From: Candidatus Eremiobacterota bacterium
Lineage (GTDB): Bacteria > Vulcanimicrobiota > Vulcanimicrobiia > Vulcanimicrobiales > Vulcanimicrobiaceae
Assembly: GCA_019240525.1 (NCBI GenBank)
Contig: JAFAYE010000001.1
Location: 2,701,300 to 2,765,299 of the forward strand
Direction of reading: 5' to 3'
Length of the DNA: 64,000 nucleotides
Positions 41,409 through 48,720 of the stretch are shown one piece after another (the stretch's first letter is position 1; each line of letters begins with the position of its first letter). The notes beneath the pieces were generated by a model. It saw only the letters and a program-made list of their open reading frames with translations. It was not told the DNA's origin and made no database searches. The position numbers were made by a program, and so were the translations under genes.

Positions 41409-41654
41409 ATGCGAATCCACGTTCTGGCTTTCGCGCGTCTGCGCGAAATTCTCGGCAGCGGCGAACGATGCCTCGAGTTGCCGGTCGGTGCCCGCGCTAG
41501 CGATGCGTGGCAGCTTCTCTGCCACGAGCACGAGCGACTCGAAAGCGAACGCGCTTCGACGAGGGTCGCGCGCAACGGCCGAATGGTTTCGTTCGACGAG
41601 GCGTTGCGCGACGGCGACGAGCTCGCGTTGCTGCCACCGGTCGGCGGAGGCTAG
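41409..41654 (+). CDS. moaD: Molybdopterin synthase small subunit (ubiquitin-like MoaD)
   Basis: MoaD carries sulfur as a C-terminal thiocarboxylate for molybdopterin synthesis. The 81-residue product from ATG 41409 starts 'MRIHVLAFARLREILGSGERCLELPVGARASDAW' and ends 'DGDELALLPPVGGG', with the Gly-Gly tail that is adenylated by MoeB. It is followed two bases later by moaE, the second subunit. The MoeB-like activating enzyme is encoded at 42819. Confidence 0.92.
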   Translation: MRIHVLAFARLREILGSGERCLELPVGARASDAWQLLCHEHERLESERASTRVARNGRMVSFDEALRDGDELALLPPVGGG

Positions 41655-41656
41655 CG

Positions 41657-42070
41657 ATGTTTCGGATCGTTGGCGAGCCGATCGACCCGCGTGCGCTCGA
41701 GGCCGTAATCGGCGGTTCTGACGGCGGCGTTACAACGTTCCTTGGCGTCGTACGTGGCGATGGCGAGGGCGGCCGCGCGGTTCGCGCGCTGTGGTACGAA
41801 GCCTTCGAGGGGATGGCCCTGCGTGAGTTCGAGGCGATCGGCGCCGAAGCGCGCCATCGTTTCGGTGACGTACGTCTTGCAATCGTCCATCGAATCGGCG
41901 AAATCCGGGTCGGCGATGTATCGGTTGCCGTTCTTGCCGCCGCGCCGCACCGCGCCGCCGCCTTCGATGCCTGTCGCTACGCAATCGACGAGCTCAAGCG
42001 CCGCGCCCCGATCTGGAAAAAGGAGCATTACCTCGAGGGAGATTCGGAGTGGAGGCCGACTCGTGCTTAG
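41657..42070 (+). CDS. moaE: Molybdopterin synthase large subunit
   Basis: MoaE converts cyclic pyranopterin phosphate to molybdopterin using MoaD thiocarboxylate. I start at ATG 41657, six bases after GGAGG; the 137-residue product has 'GGVTTFLGVVRGDGEGGRAVRALWYEAFEGMALREFEAIG', 'VHRIGEIRVGDVSVAVLAAAPHRAAAFDACRYAIDELKRRAPIWKKEHYLEG', where the K-K-E motif and Arg are catalytic. It overlaps the next gene by about 22 bases if that starts at GTG 42049. Confidence 0.93.
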   Translation: MFRIVGEPIDPRALEAVIGGSDGGVTTFLGVVRGDGEGGRAVRALWYEAFEGMALREFEAIGAEARHRFGDVRLAIVHRIGEIRVGDVSVAVLAAAPHRAAAFDACRYAIDELKRRAPIWKKEHYLEGDSEWRPTRA

Positions 42071-42822
42071 AAATCGTTGCTGCAGTGGCTAACGTCGAAC
42101 TCTTTCGCGTCGAAGCACAATTTAATCCAGTAGCGGTGCTCTGGTATAAACCGCGACGTCCGCGCGGCGTTTGCATCGTCGCCGGCCACGGTTATTCGTC
42201 GAGCAAACAGAATCTGGATTTCCTTTGCTCTTTTTTGGCCAGCCACGGCTTTGGCATGTACAATTTCGATTTTCCGGGTCACAAGCTTGGTGCCAGCGGC
42301 GGCGAGTTGCGCGGCGTCGACGACTGCACGGATGCGATGACGGCCGTGGTGCGTTTCGCACGCGAGCGCGGCGACGCGCTTGCCTATACGATGGGCCACA
42401 GTATGGGCGGAATGACGGCGATCTTTACCGCCGCCCTCGATCCCGACGTGGCCGGAACGATTGCTATTGCTACCGGTTATGGAAGACCGAGCTCGTTGGC
42501 GACCTTGCAAAGAGTTGGCGTTGCCGACTTCCGGTCATCGTACGTGGTGGGGGTGACCTTACCGGAACTGGTTAAAGACGTCGATCGCCGCTACGAGGAA
42601 CTGTTAAAGCACCTCGAAGGACGCCCGGCACTCTACGTTGCCGCGAATCGCGACGCGATGGTTAGTCCTACGAGCGTGCAAGAGCTGTACGATCGCGCCC
42701 CCGATCCAAAGTCCTTCGCAACGATCGAGAGCGATCACACGTACGCCGCCGAGCATTCGCGCGCGACGGTTCTTGAATGGCTCAACGGGCGCCACGCGCC
42801 GATGGCAATGGAAACCGCGTGA
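42049..42822 (+). CDS. Alpha/beta hydrolase
   Basis: The 257-residue product has the nucleophile Ser in 'YTMGHSMGGMTAIF', the oxyanion region 'VAGHGYSSSKQNLDFLCSFLASHGFGMYNFDFPGHKLG', the Asp in 'YVAANRDAMVSP' and the His in 'IESDHTYAAEH', a full triad. It resembles acyl-aminoacyl-peptidase-like and lysophospholipase-like hydrolases; the substrate is unknown. Starts at GTG 42049 (overlapping moaE) or GTG 42085 are both possible. It sits between moaE and the MoeB-like gene, overlapping the latter by four bases. Confidence 0.8.
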   Translation: MEADSCLEIVAAVANVELFRVEAQFNPVAVLWYKPRRPRGVCIVAGHGYSSSKQNLDFLCSFLASHGFGMYNFDFPGHKLGASGGELRGVDDCTDAMTAVVRFARERGDALAYTMGHSMGGMTAIFTAALDPDVAGTIAIATGYGRPSSLATLQRVGVADFRSSYVVGVTLPELVKDVDRRYEELLKHLEGRPALYVAANRDAMVSPTSVQELYDRAPDPKSFATIESDHTYAAEHSRATVLEWLNGRHAPMAMETA

Positions 42823-43925
42823 ACGCCCGCGAACGCCGGCGCTACAGCCGGCACCTCTTAATTCCTGAAATCGGCCTGGCGGGCCAGGAGCGTCTTGCCG
42901 CCTCCCGCGTGCTCGTCGTCGGCGCGGGCGGTTTGGGATCACCCGCGTTGCAATATCTTGCGGCTGCCGGCGTGGGACGCATCGGCGTCGTTGACGACGA
43001 CGTCGTCGATGAGACAAACCTGCAGCGCCAGACGATCTTCGGAGAGGCCGATGTGGGCAAGAAGAAAGCGCTCGTTGCCGCGCGGCGGCTGGAGGCGCTT
43101 AATTCGCTCGTTGCCATCGACGCGTATCCGCTGCGCTTGGATGCGAGCAATGCGCGAGAGCTCGTGCGCCTTTACGATGTTGTCCTGGACTGTACCGACC
43201 GTTTCCCCACGCGCTATCTTATCAACGACGCGTGCTTCGCCGAGCGTCGGGCGGACGTTTACGGGTCGATCTTTCGCTTCGATGGTCAGGTCAGCGTCTT
43301 TCGCGCGCCGGCCGGTCCCTGCTATCGTTGCCTCTATCCCGAGCCGCCGCCGGTCGCGAGCCGGCCGACCTGCTCCGAGGGCGGCGTCTTGGGGGCGCTC
43401 GCCGGAATCGTCGGCGCATGGCAGGCGAACGAGGCGCTCAAGCTTCTCGCCGGTTTCGGCGACACGCTCACTGGGCGACTCATGTTGATCGATGCCGCCG
43501 GAGCGCGAGTTCGCGAGGTGCGCTTCGAGCGCGATCCGTCTTGCTCGCTCTGCAGCCGGCCATCGGCCGAGGTAACGATCGAGACCGCGCTTTACGATGA
43601 CGAAGCGGCCGTATCACACGTTGCCGAGATGGATGCCGACGAACTCGAGAGGGCGCTGCGCGACGCGCAACTGCTCGACGTGCGCGAACCGCACGAAGCA
43701 GTGCTCGGCTCTATCGACGGAGCGATTCAAATACCAGCGTCGGAGCTTGAATCGCGAATGCACGAACTCGACACCGCGACGCGCTACGTCGTTGCCTGTC
43801 GCGTAGGAGCGAAGTCCCTCTGGGCCGTTGCCCGCTTGCAAGATGCGGGTTTTGCTCGCCTCGTCCATTTGCGCGGCGGGTTACTAGCGTACGCCGCGCG
43901 ACACGAAGAATTCGATTTTTTTTGA
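42819..43925 (+). CDS. moeB: MoeB/ThiF-type E1 adenylyltransferase with C-terminal rhodanese
   Basis: The enzyme adenylates the C-terminal Gly of MoaD-like proteins and can pass sulfur through its rhodanese domain. GTG 42819 lies inside the upstream stop (GTGA) and gives 368 residues. 'RRYSRHLLIPEIGLAGQERLAASRVLVVGAGGLGSPALQYLAAAGVGRIGVVDDDVVDETNLQRQTIF' is the Rossmann and Arg-finger region; zinc cysteines are in 'CYRCLYPE' and 'CSLCSR'. The rhodanese domain (about residues 265-365) has Cys in 'YVVACRVGAKS'. This fusion resembles MOCS3 and MoeZ. Its placement with moaD/moaE supports molybdopterin synthesis; a ThiS role cannot be excluded. Confidence 0.88.
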   Translation: MNARERRRYSRHLLIPEIGLAGQERLAASRVLVVGAGGLGSPALQYLAAAGVGRIGVVDDDVVDETNLQRQTIFGEADVGKKKALVAARRLEALNSLVAIDAYPLRLDASNARELVRLYDVVLDCTDRFPTRYLINDACFAERRADVYGSIFRFDGQVSVFRAPAGPCYRCLYPEPPPVASRPTCSEGGVLGALAGIVGAWQANEALKLLAGFGDTLTGRLMLIDAAGARVREVRFERDPSCSLCSRPSAEVTIETALYDDEAAVSHVAEMDADELERALRDAQLLDVREPHEAVLGSIDGAIQIPASELESRMHELDTATRYVVACRVGAKSLWAVARLQDAGFARLVHLRGGLLAYAARHEEFDFF

Positions 43926-43931
43926 TCGCCG

Positions 43932-44783
43932 ATGAAGACAAAACCCTTCGGAACGACCGGCGCCGATTTGCCGGTTCTCGGCCAAGGCACTTGGAATATG
44001 CCGGAAGCCGGCGCGCGACGCAAGCAAGCACAGAGCGCGATTCGCCGCGGCATCGAGCTTGGAATGGTCCATATCGATACCGCAGAGATGTACGGAGCGG
44101 GACGAGTCGAGGAGTTGGTCGGTGAGGCGATCCGCGGCATCGCGCGCGAGCGGCTCTTCATCGCGACGAAGGTCTTGCCGAGCAATGCGACTTACCACGG
44201 CACGCTTGCGGCAGCGGAGCGAAGCCTGCGGCGATTGGGCTGCGACTACCTCGACCTCTATCTCTTACATTGGCCCAGTCCGCATCCGCTGGGTGAAACG
44301 ATGCGGGCGTTTGACGCACTCGTGCAACAGGGCAAAACGCGCTTTGTGGGTGTGAGCAACTTCGATACTCATGAAATGCTCGAGGCCGCGGAGCATCTGC
44401 GCGCCGCACCTCTGGCTTGTAATCAAGTGCTCTATCATCTTTGCGAACGCGGCATCGAGCACGAGCTGATTCCGGCCGCGCGGCGAGCCCGAATTGCGAT
44501 CGTAGCCTACACCCCGTTCGGGCGCGGAGGCTTCCTGCGTGCCGGCAGCGGCGGGCTCGATACGCTTCAACGGGTCGCTGCGAAGCACGGTGCAAGCGTG
44601 CGGCAAGTGGCGCTTGCATTTTTGACTCGCGATCCGAACCTTTTTGCGATTGCGAAAGCCGCGCGCATGGAACACGTCGAAGAAAACGCACGTGCGGGAT
44701 CTCTCGAGCTCGATCCACAGGACGTCGCCGAAATCGACGCGGCCTATCCCCGGCCCGCGCCGGGACCGTTAGCAATGCTATGA
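43932..44783 (+). CDS. Aldo/keto reductase
   Basis: The 283-residue product shows the family tetrad: Asp and Tyr in 'HIDTAEMYG', Lys in 'FIATKVLPS' and His in 'LYLLHWPSPHPL'. 'TRFVGVSNFDTHEM' and 'ACNQVLYHLCERGIEHELIPAAR' are typical of 2,5-diketo-gluconate-reductase-like members. Substrate unknown. It overlaps queG by four bases (ATGA). Confidence 0.86.
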   Translation: MKTKPFGTTGADLPVLGQGTWNMPEAGARRKQAQSAIRRGIELGMVHIDTAEMYGAGRVEELVGEAIRGIARERLFIATKVLPSNATYHGTLAAAERSLRRLGCDYLDLYLLHWPSPHPLGETMRAFDALVQQGKTRFVGVSNFDTHEMLEAAEHLRAAPLACNQVLYHLCERGIEHELIPAARRARIAIVAYTPFGRGGFLRAGSGGLDTLQRVAAKHGASVRQVALAFLTRDPNLFAIAKAARMEHVEENARAGSLELDPQDVAEIDAAYPRPAPGPLAML

Positions 44784-45910
44784 CCCTCCCTATGCCGGTC
44801 ATCAAGGAACGTGCGGTGCGGACGGCACTCGATCTGGGTGCGGGCGCAGTGCGCGTTGCTTCCGCATCGCCCGATGAGCCGAGCCGAGAACGTATGGATG
44901 CGGCTTTTGCGCGCGGCGACTTCGTTACGTGGGGATACGACGGCGCGTACGCCAATCGCGCGAGCAATCCAGCGACCTTGCTCGAGAACGCGCGAAGCAT
45001 TCTCTGCATCGCCGTCCCCTACGCGACTCCCGCGCCCGCGCAAATTCCGCTCCGCGGCCGCGTTTCGAACTATGCCTGGTCGGCGGATTACCATCGGCGC
45101 CTTGGCGAGTTACTCCGCTCGACCGCCGCAGTCATCGATGACGCCGCCGGTGCCCCAGTGACCGCGATCGCATGCGACACCAAGCCATTGGCCGAGCGGG
45201 CCTTTGCGGCGCGTGCGGGGCTAGGATGGATTGGCAAGCACACCAATCTCATCACGCCGGGATTGGGGTCGTTCGTTTTTCTCGGCGAAATCGCGACGAC
45301 GCTCGACCTTCCCGCCGACCCGCCGCTGCGAAAGAGTTGCGGTGCGTGCGCGCGGTGCAGCGAAGCGTGTCCGACTGGCGCGCTGCGCGGCGACTATACG
45401 ATCGATGCCGCGCGCTGCATCTCCGATCTCACGCAGCGCGTCGACGGCATTCCGGTGGCATTGCGTCCGCTCGTCGGCGATTGGGTATGGGGATGCGACA
45501 TCTGCCAGCAGGTCTGCCCCCCGACCGCCGCCTCGCCGCAGAGTGCGGGGGAGTCGTGGGCGCCGCTCGACAGCCGTACCGCGCGTCCGTCGCTCGTAGC
45601 GTTGCTAACGCTCCGGAGTGCCGAATTTAAGCGTCGCTATCGCAAAACGGCGATGGGATGGCGCGGCGCGGCGGTGCTTCGCCGCAACGCCGCCGTTGCG
45701 CTCGGCAATTCGCTCGATCGGTCGACGGTCGGTGCTCTCAGCGAGAGCCTCGACCGCGATCCGAACCCGATGGTCCGAGGACACGTCGCCTGGGCGCTTG
45801 GAAGAATTGGCTCCCCTCCGGCCTTTACCGCCCTGCGAAGGCGGTACGCGGTGGAACACGACGGCGCCGTGCGCGCCGAGATCGCCGCAGCGCTCGAGCC
45901 GGCGACATGA
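44780..45910 (+). CDS. queG: Epoxyqueuosine reductase
   Basis: QueG reduces epoxyqueuosine to queuosine in tRNA using cobalamin and two [4Fe-4S] clusters. From ATG 44780 the product has 376 residues. The middle has 'FAARAGLGWIGKHTNLITPGLGSFVFLGEI', and the ferredoxin part 'SCGACARCSEACPTGAL' plus 'WGCDICQQVCP' supplies the cluster cysteines. The C-terminus has HEAT-like repeats ('DPNPMVRGHVAWALGRIGSPPAFTALRRR'), as in longer QueG forms. It overlaps both neighbours by four bases. Confidence 0.92.
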   Translation: MTLPMPVIKERAVRTALDLGAGAVRVASASPDEPSRERMDAAFARGDFVTWGYDGAYANRASNPATLLENARSILCIAVPYATPAPAQIPLRGRVSNYAWSADYHRRLGELLRSTAAVIDDAAGAPVTAIACDTKPLAERAFAARAGLGWIGKHTNLITPGLGSFVFLGEIATTLDLPADPPLRKSCGACARCSEACPTGALRGDYTIDAARCISDLTQRVDGIPVALRPLVGDWVWGCDICQQVCPPTAASPQSAGESWAPLDSRTARPSLVALLTLRSAEFKRRYRKTAMGWRGAAVLRRNAAVALGNSLDRSTVGALSESLDRDPNPMVRGHVAWALGRIGSPPAFTALRRRYAVEHDGAVRAEIAAALEPAT

Positions 45911-46488
45911 CATTACTCGCAGCCGCGACGGCCGCAGCATTGCTCTCGCGCATGACCGCAGTCAATCCGAATCTGCATTCGTTCACAGCCACGCTTCGGG
46001 CGCATGTGGCGATGCGGTCGTTCCCTTTTCTCGCTGCCGACCTCGTCGGGACCTACTATTACAAGGAACCGGACAAAAACAAAGTCTCGTTCAGCAGCGG
46101 GGTGCCGGTAATTGCTGCGCAGTTCGACAAGCTCTACGCGCACATCGAGCCGCCGTCACAGTGGCACGATCTCTATGAGATCACCTTGGTCTCCGACGAT
46201 GGGAAAACCGCGCGTTTCAAACTCGTTCCGCGTAAGCGAGGTAACGTTGCGTCAATCGATGCGAACGTTGACGACAAAGACGCATCGGTGACCTGGCGGC
46301 GTTGGAACTACGAGAACGGCGGCTACGCGGAGATGACCGATCGCTACGGGCGCATTGGCGAAAACCTCGTCGTCGAGTCGCAGACGGGTCACGTCGAGGA
46401 GCCCGGATACACGGCCGACATTACATCGACGATCGGCGATTACAAGATCAACCCGCCGCTTTCCGACAGCCTCTTTTCGAGCCCATGA
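45907..46488 (+). CDS. LolA-like exported protein
   Basis: The 193-residue product begins with a weak signal-like segment and continues 'LLSRMTAVNPNLHSFTATLRAHVAMRSFPFLAADLVGTYYYKEPDKNKVSFSSG', then many short beta-strands, the pattern of LolA/LppX-fold outer-membrane lipoprotein carriers. Sequence support is modest. It overlaps queG and moaA (ATGA on each side), so it is co-translated with genes of unrelated pathways. Confidence 0.55.
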   Translation: MTLLAAATAAALLSRMTAVNPNLHSFTATLRAHVAMRSFPFLAADLVGTYYYKEPDKNKVSFSSGVPVIAAQFDKLYAHIEPPSQWHDLYEITLVSDDGKTARFKLVPRKRGNVASIDANVDDKDASVTWRRWNYENGGYAEMTDRYGRIGENLVVESQTGHVEEPGYTADITSTIGDYKINPPLSDSLFSSP

Positions 46489-47480
46489 CGGCCATTTCGC
46501 TCATCGACGGCTTTAGCCGGCCGATCACGTACCTCCGGATTTCAGTCACCGACAAATGCAATCTGCGCTGCATTTATTGTATGCCCGAGGGTGGGCTGCC
46601 GTGGCTGGGCCGAGAAGAGATCCTCACTTACGAAGAGATTGCCGGCATCGTCGCCGCGGCCGCTTCGGTGGGCGTGCGTTCGATTCGCCTCACCGGAGGC
46701 GAGCCGCTCGTGCGCCGTAACCTCAGCCGGCTCGTCGCGCAGATTAGTTCTACCGCCGGCATTGACGACGTCGCGCTCTCCACCAACGGTCTTCTTTTAG
46801 AGGCACAACTCGCGGAGCTCAGCGCGGCCGGACTGCGGCGGATCAATCTTTCGCTCGATACGCTTCGTGAGGACCGATTTGAAGCGATCGCGCGCCGGCC
46901 CGGGCTCGCTTGCGTCTTGCGCGCGATCGATGCGGCGATTGCCGCAGGTCTGACGCCGGTGAAAATCAATTGCGTCGTTATGCGCGGCCGAAACGACGAC
47001 GAGCTCGTCGATTTCGCCGAGCTCACCCGCGAGCGTCCGATCTTCGTGCGCTTTATCGAGCTGATGCCGGTTGATGAGAACCTCGACTTGCAGCGCCAGG
47101 CGTATATTTCGTCGGACGAGATCCTCCAGCGAATCGCTGCTCGCGAAGGGCTCCTACCGGTTCGCGGGCCTTCGGGGAACGGTCCGGCGCGCTATTTTGC
47201 ATTCCCCGGCGCCGCCGGCGCCGTGGGCGTGATCAGCCCGCTCTCGCATGACTACTGCGAGACGTGCAATCGCGTGCGCTTGACCGCCGACGGGCGGTTA
47301 CGCCTATGTCTGTTTGGCGACCACGCGCTCGATTTGAGAACGCCGCTCCGTGCAGGTGCGACAACGGCGCAAATCGCCGATCTCTTGCGCTCGGCGATGC
47401 TGATCAAGCCCGAACGCCACCACCTTCGGCTTGGCGAGAGCAGCTCGCGAATGCGGGCGTTCTCGGAGATCGGCGGCTAG
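46485..47480 (+). CDS. moaA: GTP 3',8-cyclase
   Basis: MoaA is a radical-SAM enzyme that begins molybdopterin synthesis from GTP. From ATG 46485 the product has 331 residues. The SAM cluster cysteines are C25-x3-C29-x2-C32 ('CNLRCIYC'); the second cluster is in 'CETCNRVRLTADGRLRLC'; 'RLTGGEPLVRRN' is the SAM-binding strand; and the C-terminus ends in Gly-Gly ('FSEIGG'), which is needed for catalysis. No moaC is seen in this window, so that step must be encoded elsewhere. Confidence 0.94.
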   Translation: MTAISLIDGFSRPITYLRISVTDKCNLRCIYCMPEGGLPWLGREEILTYEEIAGIVAAAASVGVRSIRLTGGEPLVRRNLSRLVAQISSTAGIDDVALSTNGLLLEAQLAELSAAGLRRINLSLDTLREDRFEAIARRPGLACVLRAIDAAIAAGLTPVKINCVVMRGRNDDELVDFAELTRERPIFVRFIELMPVDENLDLQRQAYISSDEILQRIAAREGLLPVRGPSGNGPARYFAFPGAAGAVGVISPLSHDYCETCNRVRLTADGRLRLCLFGDHALDLRTPLRAGATTAQIADLLRSAMLIKPERHHLRLGESSSRMRAFSEIGG

Positions 47481-47532
47481 CGGCCTCCAAAGGCCCGCGA
47501 ACCGAAATGTCACAAGCCGACCGAGCGAGCCG

Positions 47533-48066
47533 TTGAAAAAAGACGTGGAGGCCTGCGGTCAAGTCGATCCTAATGCAATAGCGCAGGCGCGCTGCGAGTC
47601 GCTCGTGCTGGAATATCAGACGAAACTCGCCCGTTATCTTCGCCGCATGGTGGGGGAGGCGGAGGCCGCTTTAGATCTTACGCAAGAAGTTTTTCTCTCT
47701 GCCTACCGTATGCTTTCGGCCGATCCGTCGCGCGAGCTCAATGCCGGTTGGCTCTATCGCGCGGCCACCAATGCCGGCATTTCCTTTCTGCGGCGCAAGA
47801 AAATCTTGCGGATTCTGCCGCTCGATCGTGAGATCGACGCAAGCACCTGGCGCGTGGACGAGCGCAGCGCGGCCTCGCTCGACCTTCAGGCGGCGCTCGG
47901 GCGTTTGCCGTCGGAGCAATCCTCAGCGCTGCTGTTGACGAGTTACGCCGGTTACTCGTCGGCGGAAGCAGCCGCGATCTTGGGGACTACGGCGGACGCC
48001 GTGCGCCAACGCGTTTGCCGGGCGATGCGCGTGCTGCGAAGCGTGATGAAGGAGAACGTGGAATGA
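47533..48066 (+). CDS. ECF-type RNA polymerase sigma factor
   Basis: The product has region 2 at about residues 22-85 ('LVLEYQTKLARYLRRMVGEAEAALDLTQEVFLSAYRML...GWLYRAATNAGISFLRRKK') and region 4 at about 115-170 ('ALGRLPSEQSSALLLTSYAGYSSAEAAAILGTTADAVRQRVCRAMRVLRSVM'). The start is uncertain: TTG 47533 gives 177 residues, GTG 47545 is another choice, and neither has a clear ribosome-binding site. It overlaps the anti-sigma gene by four bases (ATGA), the usual pairing. Confidence 0.87.
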   Translation: MKKDVEACGQVDPNAIAQARCESLVLEYQTKLARYLRRMVGEAEAALDLTQEVFLSAYRMLSADPSRELNAGWLYRAATNAGISFLRRKKILRILPLDREIDASTWRVDERSAASLDLQAALGRLPSEQSSALLLTSYAGYSSAEAAAILGTTADAVRQRVCRAMRVLRSVMKENVE

Positions 48067-48656
48067 TGACGGGCCGCTCTGATTGCGCGAAGCTCGAGAC
48101 GCTCGCGGGCGCGATCGCGCTCGGCGAAGCAAGCGACAGCGAGCGCGACGCGTATCGAAAGCACGTCGCGCGATGCCCTCGCTGTCTGAGCGATTTCGGG
48201 GGCGAACGCGAAATCGAGCGCATCATGAATTCCGTGGCGCTTTCACGCGACCAAGAACGTTGGGAACCCGATTTGCGCGCCAATATCCTGCGCCCGCGCA
48301 CGCCCAGCGTGGGCTGGCTCTGGGCGGGAGCAGTAACCGCCACCGTGCTGGCGATCGTCGCGGCCACGACGACTCCGCCGTCGCCTCCGCTTGCAACGAC
48401 TCCCGCAATTTCCGCGCGAGAAGTGCGGGCGCTCGCGGGGCTGGGCACGCAAGGTGTGGTGCCCCGAGAAGGCCGTGCCGAATCGCTTTCCGTCGGCGAG
48501 GCGACGTATTCGACGGCGTTCGATATCAGCGTCGACCAACGAGGCATTCCCCTCCACTGCACGATTACGAGAAGCTCCGGCCTGCGCGCGCTCGACCAAT
48601 CCGCCTGTCAGGCGGCAATGCGCGGACGTTACCCGCGGCGCCCGCAGCAACGATAG
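48063..48656 (+). CDS. Zinc-finger anti-sigma factor with TonB-C-like tail
   Basis: The 197-residue product carries the ZAS motif H34-x3-C38-x2-C41 ('HVARCPRC') at the N-terminus, which binds the ECF sigma factor. One membrane segment lies at about residues 80-97 ('SVGWLWAGAVTATVLAIVAATT'). The exported C-terminal part ends 'YSTAFDISVDQRGIPLHCTITRSSGLRALDQSACQAAMRGRYPR', which matches the TonB C-terminal fold. A sensory role for this outer domain is inferred. It overlaps the sigma gene and is followed by a GC-rich hairpin. Confidence 0.8.
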   Translation: MMTGRSDCAKLETLAGAIALGEASDSERDAYRKHVARCPRCLSDFGGEREIERIMNSVALSRDQERWEPDLRANILRPRTPSVGWLWAGAVTATVLAIVAATTTPPSPPLATTPAISAREVRALAGLGTQGVVPREGRAESLSVGEATYSTAFDISVDQRGIPLHCTITRSSGLRALDQSACQAAMRGRYPRRPQQR

Positions 48657-48686
48657 AGACCGCGCCGTTCTCTGACTAAAAGCATA

Positions 48687-48706
48687 GGCGCGCGTCGGAG
48701 CGCGCC
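48687..48706. other. GC-rich hairpin before the photolyase gene
   Basis: GGCGCGC (48687-48693) pairs with GCGCGCC (48700-48706) around a six-base loop. It lies between the anti-sigma stop and the photolyase start. On the plus strand no T run follows, so it is a weak terminator at best. Confidence 0.35.
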
Positions 48707-48720
48707 CGAATCGGCCCGCA

